Both the position numbers and the translations under genes were made by a program. Below the pieces are notes generated by a model. It was given only the letters and a program-made list of their open reading frames with translations, did no database searches and had not been told where the DNA came from. A DNA stretch of 64,000 bases from Mycobacterium lepraemurium (GTDB lineage Bacteria > Actinomycetota > Actinomycetes > Mycobacteriales > Mycobacteriaceae), in contig CP021238.1 of assembly GCA_002291465.1 (NCBI GenBank), positions 372,001 to 436,000 on the forward strand, read 5' to 3'. Below are positions 51,430-60,389 of this stretch, in pieces. Every line of letters begins with the position of its first letter. Position 1 is the first letter of the stretch.

Positions 51430-52071
51430 TCACCGCGAGCCGGGTTGCTTGCCCGGGATCTTGTTGCGGACGACGAATTCCCTTGCCTTGATCAGGAATT
51501 CGAGTTGCTCGCCGACCTGGTGTAGCAGGCCGGCGTTGCGGGTCGAGCGGGACAGCACGATGCCGCCCTCCAGCGCGGCGATCGACATCACGGCCAGCGA
51601 CGCGGCGTCGGCGTCGTCGAAGCCGTCGTTGACGAAGGCGCGGGTGAGCGCGGTGCACCAGCGGCCCAGGATGGCGCCGGCCTCGGCGGACAGCATGGGG
51701 CCCTCGTCCTGCGAGCAGCCGATCGCCGCGGTCACGACCGGACAGCCGGCGGTGAAGCCGCCCTCGGTCAGCAGCCGCTCCCAGTATTCGACGAACTCGC
51801 GCAGCAGTGCCCGGCCGCCGCGGCCGGCCGCCTGGTCGATGAGGGCTGTGATCGAGTCACCCGAGTAGCGCAGCGCCTCGGCCAGGATCTGGTTGCGTCC
51901 GTCGGGGAAGTGGTAGTAGACCGAGCCGCGCGGTGCGCCGCTGCGGGCCAGCGCCGCATCGATGGTCACGCCGGCTGCGCCGCGCTCGCGCATCACCTCG
52001 GCGGCGCTGGCCAGCATCTTGGTTCGGGTGCCCCCGCGCTTGGCCGGGGCCTGCTGCTTGGTGGTCGGCAC
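51430..52071 (-). CDS. TetR/AcrR family regulator
   Basis: A 213-residue TetR regulator. Helix-turn-helix: VTIDAALARSGAPRGSVYYHF at about residues 35-55. The ligand domain contains FTAGCPVVTAAIG, as in the TetR at 10372, so they are paralogs of the same subgroup. GTG start at 52071. It is the last gene of a leftward unit that may include the small ORF 52096-52227, and it faces the acyl-CoA ligase pair, which it may control. The ATATGG palindrome at 52261 is a candidate operator. Confidence 0.85.
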   Translation of the reverse strand: MPTTKQQAPAKRGGTRTKMLASAAEVMRERGAAGVTIDAALARSGAPRGSVYYHFPDGRNQILAEALRYSGDSITALIDQAAGRGGRALLREFVEYWERLLTEGGFTAGCPVVTAAIGCSQDEGPMLSAEAGAILGRWCTALTRAFVNDGFDDADAASLAVMSIAALEGGIVLSRSTRNAGLLHQVGEQLEFLIKAREFVVRNKIPGKQPGSR

Positions 52072-52095
52072 GGTCAGTGAGTCCCTGGGCCGGCG

Positions 52096-52227
52096 TCAGG
52101 CAGCGTGCGAATGCCGCAGTGCCGGCCAGTGCATGTGACGTGGGCTGAAGCGGAAGGTGCGGCGCCGCAAGTCGGGCATCTCGCGGGTGAATTGGTAGCC
52201 CGCGACGTTGAGCTCAATGATCCACAT
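52096..52227 (-). CDS. Possible 43-residue small protein upstream of TetR
   Basis: An open frame from ATG 52227 (MWIIELNVAGYQFTREMPDL...) to TGA 52096, rich in Arg and His at the C-terminus (RHMHWPALRHSHAA). GGGAG lies about 10 bases upstream; an in-frame ATG at 52236 is less well placed. It ends 24 bases before the TetR start on the same strand. Function unknown, no domain recognised. Chance cannot be excluded for such a short frame in high-GC DNA. Confidence 0.45.
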   Translation of the reverse strand: MWIIELNVAGYQFTREMPDLRRRTFRFSPRHMHWPALRHSHAA

Positions 52228-52260
52228 GATTGGCATCTCCCGGCCTGTGTGCAGCCCTTA

Positions 52261-52279
52261 ATATGGCCAAGAACCATAT
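52261..52279. promoter_or_regulatory. Candidate TetR operator in an A/T-rich patch
   Basis: ATATGG, 7-base spacer CCAAGAA, CCATAT. It lies 34 bases upstream of the 43-residue ORF in the most A/T-rich stretch of the window (about 52255-52330), a likely promoter for the leftward TetR unit. Confidence 0.55.
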
Positions 52280-52424
52280 AAGACGCCCGTAAATTAAGCA
52301 ATTTCTCAGGCGCAATGTGACGTATACCGCACAAATGGGCCGGCCGGCAGGCCGCCCCACTCGCTTACGCCCTGGTAAACGGCCGGAAAATATGCTCTAT
52401 TGCATAATCGTCGCGAGCCGGTGC

Positions 52425-52512
52425 CGCCCCCGAAACGCCGAACGTGCACTCACGGCGAATAACCGGCAGGCAGGAAATTCGCGCTGAGTGCACGTTCGGC
52501 GTTTCGGGGGCG
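52425..52512. terminator. Long hairpin, 28-bp perfect arms
   Basis: Arms 52425-52452 and 52485-52512 are perfectly complementary (outer CGCCCCCGAAACGCCG, inner AACGTGCACTCA), and six further bases inside the 32-base loop also pair (GCGAAT/ATTCGC). It begins 7 bases after the aldehyde dehydrogenase stop on the minus strand, so it can serve as its terminator. The length and perfection are more than a terminator needs; it may be a repeated palindromic element. Confidence 0.8.
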
Positions 52513-52519
52513 GGTAGGC

Positions 52520-54001
52520 CTAGCCCTCGAGCGTGTAGCCCATCGGCATCAGCACACTCTTCTGCTGCGTGAAGTGCTCGATGCCCTCGGGCCCGTTCTC
52601 CCGGCCGATACCGGAGTTCTTGTAGCCGCCGAACGGGCAACACGGGTCGAACGCGTACCAGTTGATCGCGTACGTGCCGGTGCGGATCTTCACCGACACC
52701 GCGATGCCCCGCTGCACGTCGGCGGTCCACACGCTGCCGGCCAGGCCGTACACCGAGTCGTTAGCGATTTTGATCGCGTCCTCTTCGGTGTCGTAGGGGA
52801 TGATCGACAGCACCGGCCCGAAGATCTCCTCCTGGGCGATCGCCATCTTGTTGTCGACGTCGGCGAACACCGTCGGCTGCACGAAGAAGCCGCTGTCCAG
52901 ACCCTCGGGGCGGCCGCCGCCGCACACCAGCCGCGCGCCCTCCTCGATGCCCTTGGCGATGTAGCCCTCGACCCGCGCCCGCTGCTTCTCGCTGATCAGC
53001 GAACCGATCTGGGCGGCCGGGTCCGACGGCAGACCCACCGGCAGCGACTGCACGAAAGTGCTTACCGCATCCACGATTTCGTCGTAGCGCCACCGCGGGG
53101 CCAGGATGCGGGTCTGGGCCACACAGGCCTGCCCGCTGTTCATGATCCCGGAGAACACCAGCATCGGCAGCGCCGAGGGCAGGTCGACGTCGTCGAGGAC
53201 GATGGCCGCGGATTTCCCACCCAGCTCCAGGGTGCACGGCTTGAGCATGTCGGCGGCGCGACGGCCGATCTCCCTGCCGACCGCCGAGCTGCCGGTGAAG
53301 GAAAAGATGTCGACGTCGGTGTTGGACGTCAGCGCCTGCCCAGTCTCGATGCCGCCGGGCACCACCGACAGCACGCCCTCGGGTAGCCCCGCCTCGGCGA
53401 AGGCCTCGGCCAAAGCGTTTGCGCTCAGCGGTGTTTCGGCCGCCGGCTTGAGCACCACCGTGCAGCCGGCCAGCAGCGCCGGGCCCAGCTTGTTGACGGC
53501 CAGGAACAACGGCACGTTCCAGGCGACGATCGCGCCCACCACGCCGACCGGCTCGCGGTGCACGATGCTTTGCCCGTAGCCACCGGTGCGCACCTCTTTC
53601 CACGTGACCTGGTCCACCGCCGGACCGGCGAAGAAGTTCAGCGCCCCGATGGAGCTCATCCAGTGTATCGTTTCCACGCTGGTCGGCGGCTGGCCGGTCT
53701 CGGCGGCGAGCAGACCGGTGAACAGGTCCTTGCGCTCCTCCATCACCTTGAGCGCGTTGGCGATCACGGCCGCGCGCTCCTTGGGCGGGGTGCTCGGCCA
53801 CGGGCCGTTGTTGAAGGCCGCGCGGGCCGTGGCCACCGCGGCGTCCACGTCGGCCTCCGCGGCCAGCGGCACCTTGCCGACGTATTCTCCGGTGGCCGGG
53901 CAGTGCACCTCGATCACCTCGGAGGTGGACGGTTCGGTCCACTTGCCGCCGATGAAAAGCTTGTCGTATTCGGTCTTGGCCCGAGTCTGGATGTCGCTCA
54001 T
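52520..54001 (-). CDS. Aldehyde dehydrogenase (Rv0223c ortholog)
   Basis: NAD(P)-dependent oxidation of an aldehyde to its acid; 493 residues (487 in Rv0223c). The catalytic Glu lies in TLELGGKSAA (near residue 259), the nucleophile Cys in NSGQACVAQTR (near 293), and the NAD-binding stretch FSFTGSSAVGREIG is near 230. IFGPVLSIIPY and CCPFGGYKNSGIGRENG complete the family. ATG 54001 (MSDIQTRAKTEYDKLFIGG) preferred; the frame opens a little earlier. Substrate unknown. Intact. Confidence 0.93.
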   Translation of the reverse strand: MSDIQTRAKTEYDKLFIGGKWTEPSTSEVIEVHCPATGEYVGKVPLAAEADVDAAVATARAAFNNGPWPSTPPKERAAVIANALKVMEERKDLFTGLLAAETGQPPTSVETIHWMSSIGALNFFAGPAVDQVTWKEVRTGGYGQSIVHREPVGVVGAIVAWNVPLFLAVNKLGPALLAGCTVVLKPAAETPLSANALAEAFAEAGLPEGVLSVVPGGIETGQALTSNTDVDIFSFTGSSAVGREIGRRAADMLKPCTLELGGKSAAIVLDDVDLPSALPMLVFSGIMNSGQACVAQTRILAPRWRYDEIVDAVSTFVQSLPVGLPSDPAAQIGSLISEKQRARVEGYIAKGIEEGARLVCGGGRPEGLDSGFFVQPTVFADVDNKMAIAQEEIFGPVLSIIPYDTEEDAIKIANDSVYGLAGSVWTADVQRGIAVSVKIRTGTYAINWYAFDPCCPFGGYKNSGIGRENGPEGIEHFTQQKSVLMPMGYTLEG

Positions 54002-54046
54002 GGGCGCCACCCTACCCAAGCCGAGGCAAAACGAGAACACGTTTCA

Positions 54047-54814
54047 CTATTGGGGTTGCAGGACCAGCACCAGATTGCTGACCAGGAACTCGCGCAGCAC
54101 CGGGACCGAGGTCAGCCACCACGCCCATCGTGGGTGGTAGCGGGGAAATGCGGCCAGCGTGGCGCCGGTGCTCGCCGCCCACGCCAGGCCGTTGGCCACC
54201 GACACCTCGAACAACGACGACCCGTAGTTGTTTTTGGCCGGATGGCCGTGCTTGCGGGCGTAGCGCGCGGCGGCGCGGGCCCCGCCCAGGTAGTGGGTCA
54301 GGCCCATCTCGTGGCCGCCGAACGGGCCCAGCCACACGGTGTAGGAGAGCACCGCCAGCCCGCCGGGCTTGGTTACCCGCAGCATCTCGGCGCCGAGTTG
54401 CCAGGGCCGCGGCACGTGTTCGGCGACGTTGGAGGACAGGCAGATGTCCACCGAGTCGTCGGCGAACGGCAGCGCCATGCCCGAGGCGCGCACGAACGTG
54501 CCCATGTCGGCGGCGACGACGGGGCCGGCCGCGTGCATCTCGCCGGGATCGGGCTCGACGCCCAGATAGCGGACGCCGGCGTCGGTGAAGGCCGCCGCGA
54601 AGTACCCCGGCCCGCCGCCGATGTCCAGCAGGGTGCGGCCGGCCGCGGATTCGCCGTGCCCGGCCCGCCACAGGTCGTCCACCACCGCCGCGGTGTCGGC
54701 CGCCAGCGCGCCGTAGAAGCGGGCCGGCTCCGACCGTTCGTAGCGGAACTGCGACAGCAACCGTACCGAGCGGGCCAGCGTCGCCCGGCGCGCGAAGATG
54801 TCGGTCACGGCCAC
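54047..54814 (-). CDS. SAM-dependent methyltransferase (Rv0224c ortholog)
   Basis: A 255-residue class I methyltransferase (Rv0224c is 254). Motif I is LLDIGGGPGYFAAAF near residue 63; the acidic turn LGVEPDPGEM follows near 85, and MLRVTKPGGLAVLSY near 145. GTG start 54814. Divergent from the glycosyltransferase gene by 81 bases. Position among envelope genes suggests a lipid or glycan methylation, not proven. Confidence 0.88.
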   Translation of the reverse strand: MAVTDIFARRATLARSVRLLSQFRYERSEPARFYGALAADTAAVVDDLWRAGHGESAAGRTLLDIGGGPGYFAAAFTDAGVRYLGVEPDPGEMHAAGPVVAADMGTFVRASGMALPFADDSVDICLSSNVAEHVPRPWQLGAEMLRVTKPGGLAVLSYTVWLGPFGGHEMGLTHYLGGARAAARYARKHGHPAKNNYGSSLFEVSVANGLAWAASTGATLAAFPRYHPRWAWWLTSVPVLREFLVSNLVLVLQPQ

Positions 54815-54895
54815 GGGGCAACCTTATGCAGGCTTATGCGGGCGCGACGCGCATGGCGCGGCCCGCCGCGCCCGTCCGGCTAGGCTGAACCACTG

Positions 54896-56062
54896 ATGTC
54901 TTCCTTGCGCTCCGTGCTGCTGCTGTGCTGGCGCGATACCGGGCACCCGCAGGGCGGAGGCAGCGAGGCCTATCTGCAGCGCATCGGCGCGCAGCTGGCC
55001 GCGGCCGGGATCGCGGTCACGTTGCGCACCGCCCGCTATCGCGGGGCACCGCGCCGCGACGTCGTCGACGGCGTCCGGATCAGCCGGGCCGGCGGCCGCT
55101 ACTCGGTGTACATCTGGGCGTTGCTGGCGATGGCGGTCGCCCGGCTGGGGCTGGGGCCGCTGCGCGCGGTGCGGCCCGACGTGGTCGTCGACACCCAGAA
55201 CGGCCTGCCGTTCCTGGCCCGGCTGATCTACGGCCGCCGGGTGGTGGTGCTGGTGCACCACTGCCACCGTGAGCAGTGGCCGGTGGCCGGGCCGGTGCTA
55301 GGCCGGCTGGGCTGGCTCGTCGAGTCGACGCTGTCGCCGCGGATGAACCGGCGCAACCAGTACGTGACGGTGTCGCTGCCGTCGGCCCGCGACCTGGTGG
55401 CCCTCGGTGTCGACGGCACGCGGATCGCGGTGGTGCGCAACGGCCTGGACGAGGCGCCCGCGCCGTCGCTGTCCGGGCCCCGCGCGGCCGCGCCGCGGGT
55501 GGTCGTGCTGTCCCGGCTGGTGCCGCACAAGCAGATCGAGGACGCGCTGGAGGCCGTCGCCCGGCTGCTGCCGCGGGTGCCGGGCCTGCATCTGGACATC
55601 GTCGGCGACGGCTGGTGGCGCGAACGGCTGGTCGAGCATGTCGACCGCCTCGGCATCGGTTCGGCGGTGACGTTTCACGGTCACGTCGACGACGTGACGA
55701 AACACCATGTGCTGCAAGGGGCTTGGGTGCACCTGCTGCCGTCGCGCAAGGAGGGCTGGGGTCTGGCGGTGGTCGAGGCGGCCCAGCACCGGGTGCCGAC
55801 CATCGGCTACCGCTCCTCGGGCGGCCTGTCGGACTCTATCGTCGACGAAGTGACCGGGATATTGGTGGACACCCATGCCGAGCTCGTGGACCGGCTCGAG
55901 CAGCTGCTCGCCGACCCGGTGCTGCGCGACCAGCTCGGCTCCAAGGCGCACACCCGCAGCGGCGAATTCTCTTGGGCGCAAAGCGCCGACGCGATGCGCG
56001 GCGTGCTGGAAGCGGTGCAGGCCGGCCGCACGGTCAGCGGCCTGGTCAGCGGGCACGGCTGA
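54896..56062 (+). CDS. Glycosyltransferase, GT4 family (Rv0225 ortholog)
   Basis: A 388-residue retaining glycosyltransferase of GT-B fold (Rv0225 is 384). N-terminal glycine loop region GHPQGGGSEAYLQRIGAQLA (near residue 19), nucleotide-sugar side VVVLSRLVPHKQIEDAL (near 200) and the E-x7-E motif PSRKEGWGLAVVEAAQ (near 282). No membrane helix is needed for such enzymes. Overlaps the 3' end of Rv0226c by 17 bases. Probably adds sugar to an envelope glycolipid. Confidence 0.88.
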   Translation: MSSLRSVLLLCWRDTGHPQGGGSEAYLQRIGAQLAAAGIAVTLRTARYRGAPRRDVVDGVRISRAGGRYSVYIWALLAMAVARLGLGPLRAVRPDVVVDTQNGLPFLARLIYGRRVVVLVHHCHREQWPVAGPVLGRLGWLVESTLSPRMNRRNQYVTVSLPSARDLVALGVDGTRIAVVRNGLDEAPAPSLSGPRAAAPRVVVLSRLVPHKQIEDALEAVARLLPRVPGLHLDIVGDGWWRERLVEHVDRLGIGSAVTFHGHVDDVTKHHVLQGAWVHLLPSRKEGWGLAVVEAAQHRVPTIGYRSSGGLSDSIVDEVTGILVDTHAELVDRLEQLLADPVLRDQLGSKAHTRSGEFSWAQSADAMRGVLEAVQAGRTVSGLVSGHG

Positions 56063-57743
56063 CCCCGCGGCGCCGCCACGCAATGACCAGCGCGCCGGCC
56101 CCGCTGCCGAGCAGCAGCACCAGCCAGGCCAGATGCGCGATCAGCGTCGCCGCCCGGCGATCGGCGGCCACACCGGCGGTGTGCCCGCCGATCCGATAGA
56201 GCGCGATCTCGTCGTCCCGGTACACCGGCGCCGCCGCGCCCAGGGTGTGCGCGGCGGCGCCCACCTCGCCGGTGCTGTCGGCCTCCAGCACCAGCCAGCC
56301 CACCCCGGCGGCGGCCAGCGTCGCCGGGGTGGGCCCGGACAGCAGCAGGTCCTGCACGGCCCGGGCGTGCGCGCCTTCGCCGGCGATGGTGGTTCCCGAG
56401 ATCACCAGGTCGCCGGTGCTCAGCATGTCGGCGCGCACCCAGCGGGGCAGCGGGTCGAGCACCGGCGCCGGGCCCGACCAGGAGAACAGCCGCATGGTGC
56501 CGGTTGGCAGCACCGCGACCGCGTCGGGCCGGGCATTGATCGCCGCCGCGACGGCCGGCCAACCGCGCGGGTAGCGCACCGGCGACACCCTGCCGCCCAC
56601 GCCCCAGATCAGGTCGGGCAGCGCCAGGATCAGCGCCAGGCAGCACACCAGCGCCGGGGCGGCGGCCCCGAAAAGCCGGCGCCGCAGCGTCAGCACCGCG
56701 CCGGCACCGGCCAGCGCGTAGCCGGGCACCGCCAGCGCCACCCACTTCTGCCCGTCGCGCAGCACCCCGACACCCGGCGCGGCGTCGACCACCGCGCCCA
56801 GCAGCCGCAGCCCCGGGCCGGTGGCCAGCCCCGCGGGGATCAGCACCGCGGCCGCCGCCAGCACCAGCAGCGGCACCGCCACCGGACGGCGGGCCACTGC
56901 CGGCAGGCCGACGGCCACCACGCCCAGCAGCACCACGGCCGAGGCCACCGCGAAAAGCGTTGTGCGCGAACCGGGTACGGCGTCACCGTTCCAGATGCCG
57001 CCGAGACTGGCCAGGCTGGTCAGCGCGCCCAGACCCGGCTCGGCGCGCGGCGCGAACGCTTCCACGCCGAGCCGGTTGGCCGGCGTGTGCGACGGCAACG
57101 CCGCACCCGTGAACGCAGCGACCAGCCAGGGCAGCGCCGCCACCGCCGCGGCGCCGATCGTCGCCGTGGCGCACACCCAACGCCGCCGGCCCGCATCGGC
57201 CACCGGCACGCAGGCCAGCGCCACCGCCGCCGCCAGCAGCAGACCGGTCGGGGTCAGCCCGGCCAGCGCCATGAAGAAGGCCAGCTCGAAAAACCCGGGC
57301 CCGCCCGTCCGCAACCCCAGCATGGCCGTCGCCACCCACGGCAGGCAGCCGTAGCCCACCAGCAGGCTCCAATGGCCTTGCAAAAGCCGTTCTGCCACAT
57401 AGGGATTCCAGATCGCCAGCGTGGTGGCCACGAATTCGCCGGGTATTCCCGCGTCCGGCAGCGCGAGCGCGACCAGTCGGGCCGCGCCCCAGCCGGCCAG
57501 CCACAGCCCCAGCAGCAGCAGCGTCTTCACCACGACCCCGCCGTCGACCACGTGCGAAGCCAGCGCCACCGCGAAATCCTGCGGGGCGGCGCGCGGCGCG
57601 GCCGTCAACCCCAGTGCGGTGTCGGACAGATAGGACCGCGGCGTCGACACCGCGTCCCGCAGCAGCAGATACCCGGGCCTCAGCAGCGGCCCGACCACCA
57701 GCAGCGCCAGGACCAATGCGTACCCGGGCCGGGTCCAGCGCAC
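56046..57743 (-). CDS. Polytopic membrane protein, Rv0226c ortholog
   Basis: A 565-residue membrane protein with about 11 helices, resembling GT-C-type or arabinofuranosyltransferase-like multipass proteins, though I cannot point to a catalytic motif. Large extracytoplasmic C-terminal part (RADMLSTGDLVISGTT) before a last helix and a basic tail WRRRGVSRAR. GTG 57743 (VRWTRPGYALVLALL) is chosen, 8 bases after the Rv0227c stop; the frame is open further upstream only as antisense of Rv0227c. Co-transcribed with Rv0227c. Confidence 0.83.
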   Translation of the reverse strand: MRWTRPGYALVLALLVVGPLLRPGYLLLRDAVSTPRSYLSDTALGLTAAPRAAPQDFAVALASHVVDGGVVVKTLLLLGLWLAGWGAARLVALALPDAGIPGEFVATTLAIWNPYVAERLLQGHWSLLVGYGCLPWVATAMLGLRTGGPGFFELAFFMALAGLTPTGLLLAAAVALACVPVADAGRRRWVCATATIGAAAVAALPWLVAAFTGAALPSHTPANRLGVEAFAPRAEPGLGALTSLASLGGIWNGDAVPGSRTTLFAVASAVVLLGVVAVGLPAVARRPVAVPLLVLAAAAVLIPAGLATGPGLRLLGAVVDAAPGVGVLRDGQKWVALAVPGYALAGAGAVLTLRRRLFGAAAPALVCCLALILALPDLIWGVGGRVSPVRYPRGWPAVAAAINARPDAVAVLPTGTMRLFSWSGPAPVLDPLPRWVRADMLSTGDLVISGTTIAGEGAHARAVQDLLLSGPTPATLAAAGVGWLVLEADSTGEVGAAAHTLGAAAPVYRDDEIALYRIGGHTAGVAADRRAATLIAHLAWLVLLLGSGAGALVIAWRRRGVSRAR

Positions 57744-57751
57744 GCGGCGGG

Positions 57752-59008
57752 CTATTCCCGGTCGGGCGGCTTGGCCTCGGTCGGCCCGGCCTTGGTGGGC
57801 ACGTCGGGACCGGACTCGGAGCGCAGATCGGAACGCTGGGTGGGCAGCTTCTCGGTCTCGGCTTCGGCGCCGGACACCGGCTCTTCCAGGCCGCTGTGGC
57901 CGAAGAAGTCCTGATCGCCGCGGTCCAGGCCGGGGTCGGTCAGCGCGCTCCCGCTGCGCAGGCTGAACGAGGCCAGCAGCCCACCGCCCACCAGCGCGAT
58001 CAGCCCGACCGCGGTGAAGGTGATCGGCAGCACCCGCGACCACAGCGCCAGCCGGTCGCGCTCGTCACGGGCCGCGTTGACCTGCGACTCGACCGTGTCC
58101 TCGTTGGAGGTGACCTTGTAGTCGGCCAGCGTGAGCTCCGGCTTGAGCGGATCGCGGGCGAAGTAGTGGTGGGCGTGCTCGGTCTGCTTGACGATGGTGC
58201 CCGACACCGGGTCCACCCAGAACGTGCGCTGCGCCGCGTAGAAGCGGGTCATGGTGATCTGCTCGTTCGGGTCGCCGCCCGGGATGCCCCACATCGACGC
58301 CGGGGCGGTGAACTTGGAGTCGGTCGCCTGGTCGGCGTACAGCGACGGGTAGGCCACCGGGGCCACCAGCTTGCCGTCGGCGTTGTAGCCGACGTTCTGG
58401 GTGAACTTGTAGGTGGTCAGCCCGTTGACGTCCTCCTGGCTGTCGTAGTTGACGTCGAACGGCTTCTGCGCGATCGGGTCGAAATAGGGGTACGTCTTCT
58501 TCTCGGTATGGAACGGGAACCGGTAGGACAACCCGTCGTGGCGCAGCGGGATCGCGGTCGGCGGGTTCTCGTCGTTGATGGTGCGCGGCTTCTGCACCGC
58601 GCCGCCGGTGTGGGTGTCGTCGGAGACGGCCGTGGCGGTCTTGCGGTTGAGCGTGACGGTGTCGACGATCGCCAGCAGCAGCCCGGTATCCTTCTGCTTG
58701 TCGGTGCGCCGCAACGAGCTTCCCACCTGCAGCGTGACGACGTCGGCGTTGGCCGGCGACTCGACGCTGATCTGCTGCTGGGACACCAGCGGCACGTTCT
58801 GGTTGACCACCACGTGGTCGGTGGACAGCGACGCCGAGTCCAGGGCGGTCCCGGTGCCGTCACTGATCAGCGTGGCGTCGACGTCCAGGGGGACCTTGGT
58901 AATCCGGCTGGTGGTGTACGTCGTCAGCAGCAGCGCAGCGATCAGCAGGGCAGCTCCGAGTCCGATGATCCCGCATGCGGCGAACCGCAACATGACTGCT
59001 CGGTTCAC
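57752..59008 (-). CDS. DUF3068 (PorA-family) envelope protein, Rv0227c ortholog
   Basis: A 418-residue protein with an N-terminal helix (ACGIIGLGAALLIAALLLTTYTT reduced here to its core IIGLGAALLIAALLL), a large extracytoplasmic beta-rich domain, a second helix (ITFTAVGLIALVGGGLLASF near residue 335) and an acidic cytoplasmic tail. As I recall, the orthologs NCgl2760 and MSMEG_0317 are needed for lipomannan maturation and lipoarabinomannan synthesis. Directly upstream of Rv0226c on the minus strand and divergent from the acyltransferase Rv0228. Confidence 0.88.
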   Translation of the reverse strand: MNRAVMLRFAACGIIGLGAALLIAALLLTTYTTSRITKVPLDVDATLISDGTGTALDSASLSTDHVVVNQNVPLVSQQQISVESPANADVVTLQVGSSLRRTDKQKDTGLLLAIVDTVTLNRKTATAVSDDTHTGGAVQKPRTINDENPPTAIPLRHDGLSYRFPFHTEKKTYPYFDPIAQKPFDVNYDSQEDVNGLTTYKFTQNVGYNADGKLVAPVAYPSLYADQATDSKFTAPASMWGIPGGDPNEQITMTRFYAAQRTFWVDPVSGTIVKQTEHAHHYFARDPLKPELTLADYKVTSNEDTVESQVNAARDERDRLALWSRVLPITFTAVGLIALVGGGLLASFSLRSGSALTDPGLDRGDQDFFGHSGLEEPVSGAEAETEKLPTQRSDLRSESGPDVPTKAGPTEAKPPDRE

Positions 59009-59180
59009 GTCGCTGTGCCCTCCTCATGATCCCTTGCGTGTCTGTGCCGCGACCTGACCCGAGCAGGCGGCCCGGGGCAAACTCGTTTGACCCTAACAGC
59101 AGAAAGTAAGGCGGCGGCTTACCAACCTGATGCCCGGGTGTACCCGTTCTCCGGGCCGCGCGCACAGGCAAACTGTGGTG

Positions 59181-60356
59181 GTGAGCGATGACCAGCGGGT
59201 GGGCGGGGTGCGCAGCTTCCTGCCCGCCGTGGAGGGCATGCGCGCCTGCGCGGCCATGAGTGTGGTGGTCACCCACGTCGCGTTCCAGACCGGGCACTCC
59301 AGCGGCGTCGACGGCAGGCTGTTCGGCCGCTTCGACCTTGCGGTGGCGGTGTTCTTCGCGCTGTCGGGTTTTCTGCTCTGGCGCGGACACGCCGCGGCGG
59401 CACGGGATTTGGCGCCGCACCCGCGCACCGGCCACTACCTGCGGTCCCGGGTGGTCCGCATCATGCCCGCCTACCTGGTGGCGGTCGTGGTGATCCTGAC
59501 CCTGTTGCCCGACGCCGATCACCCCAGCCCGACGGTGTGGCTGGCCAACCTGACCCTCACCCAGATCTATGTGCCGCTCACGCTGACCGGTGGGCTGACC
59601 CAGATGTGGAGCCTGTCCGTGGAGGTCAGCTTCTACCTGGCGCTGCCGGTGCTGGCGTTGCTGGCCCGCCGCCTCCCGGTGACCGCGCGGGTGCCGGCGA
59701 TCGCCGCGCTGGGGGTGCTGAGCTGGGCGTGGGGCTGGGTTCCGGTGCACCCCGGCTCGGGCCTCAACCCGCTGAACTGGCCGCCGGTCTTCTTCTCCTG
59801 GTTCGCCGCCGGCATGCTGCTGGCCGAATGGGTGCACGGCGGCATCGGCCGGCCGGTGCGGTTGGCGCAGAGCCGGGCGGGCCGGGTGCTGCTGGCCGTC
59901 GTCGCGGTGGTCGCCTACCTGGTCGCGGCCTCGCCGCTGGCCGGCCCCGCGGGCCTGGTGCCGGGCACCCCCGCGCAGTTCGCGGTGAAGACGGTGATGG
60001 GCTCGCTGGTGGCCTTCGCGCTGATCGCCCCGTTGGTGCTGGACCGGATGGACACGCCGCACCGGGTGTTGGGGACGACCGTGATGGTGACGCTGGGGCG
60101 CTGGTCCTACGGCCTGTTCATCTGGCACCTGGCGGCACTGGCCATGGTGTTCCCGGTGCTCGGCACGTTCCCATTCACCGGCCGCATGCCCGCGGTGTTG
60201 GTGTTGACGCTGATCTTCGGCTTCGCGATCGCCGCGGTCAGCTACGCCCTGGTCGAGTCGCCCTGTCGGGAAGCCTTGCGCCGCTGGGAGAAACGCCACC
60301 ATCCCGCCGCGCCGCGCCAGCTCATCGACGCTGATGCCGACGCAATCGCGCCGTGA
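59181..60356 (+). CDS. Acyltransferase 3 family membrane protein (Rv0228 ortholog)
   Basis: A 391-residue OafA/YrhL-type integral membrane acyltransferase with about 10 helices. The family start AVEGMRACAAMSVVVTHVAF carries the conserved Arg and the catalytic-type His, and FFALSGFLLWRG follows near residue 53. These enzymes acetylate or acylate envelope glycans and lipids. Three in-frame GTG codons lie in a row at 59175, 59178 and 59181; the last is chosen arbitrarily. Intact. Confidence 0.87.
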   Translation: MSDDQRVGGVRSFLPAVEGMRACAAMSVVVTHVAFQTGHSSGVDGRLFGRFDLAVAVFFALSGFLLWRGHAAAARDLAPHPRTGHYLRSRVVRIMPAYLVAVVVILTLLPDADHPSPTVWLANLTLTQIYVPLTLTGGLTQMWSLSVEVSFYLALPVLALLARRLPVTARVPAIAALGVLSWAWGWVPVHPGSGLNPLNWPPVFFSWFAAGMLLAEWVHGGIGRPVRLAQSRAGRVLLAVVAVVAYLVAASPLAGPAGLVPGTPAQFAVKTVMGSLVAFALIAPLVLDRMDTPHRVLGTTVMVTLGRWSYGLFIWHLAALAMVFPVLGTFPFTGRMPAVLVLTLIFGFAIAAVSYALVESPCREALRRWEKRHHPAAPRQLIDADADAIAP

Positions 60357-60389
60357 TCTCGTCGCGGACCGCCGATCGGCGGGACCGGC

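Noticed and set aside
55875..57914. 679-codon plus-strand frame over Rv0226c
   Set aside because: Antisense Gln/Arg/His-rich shadow with no motif.
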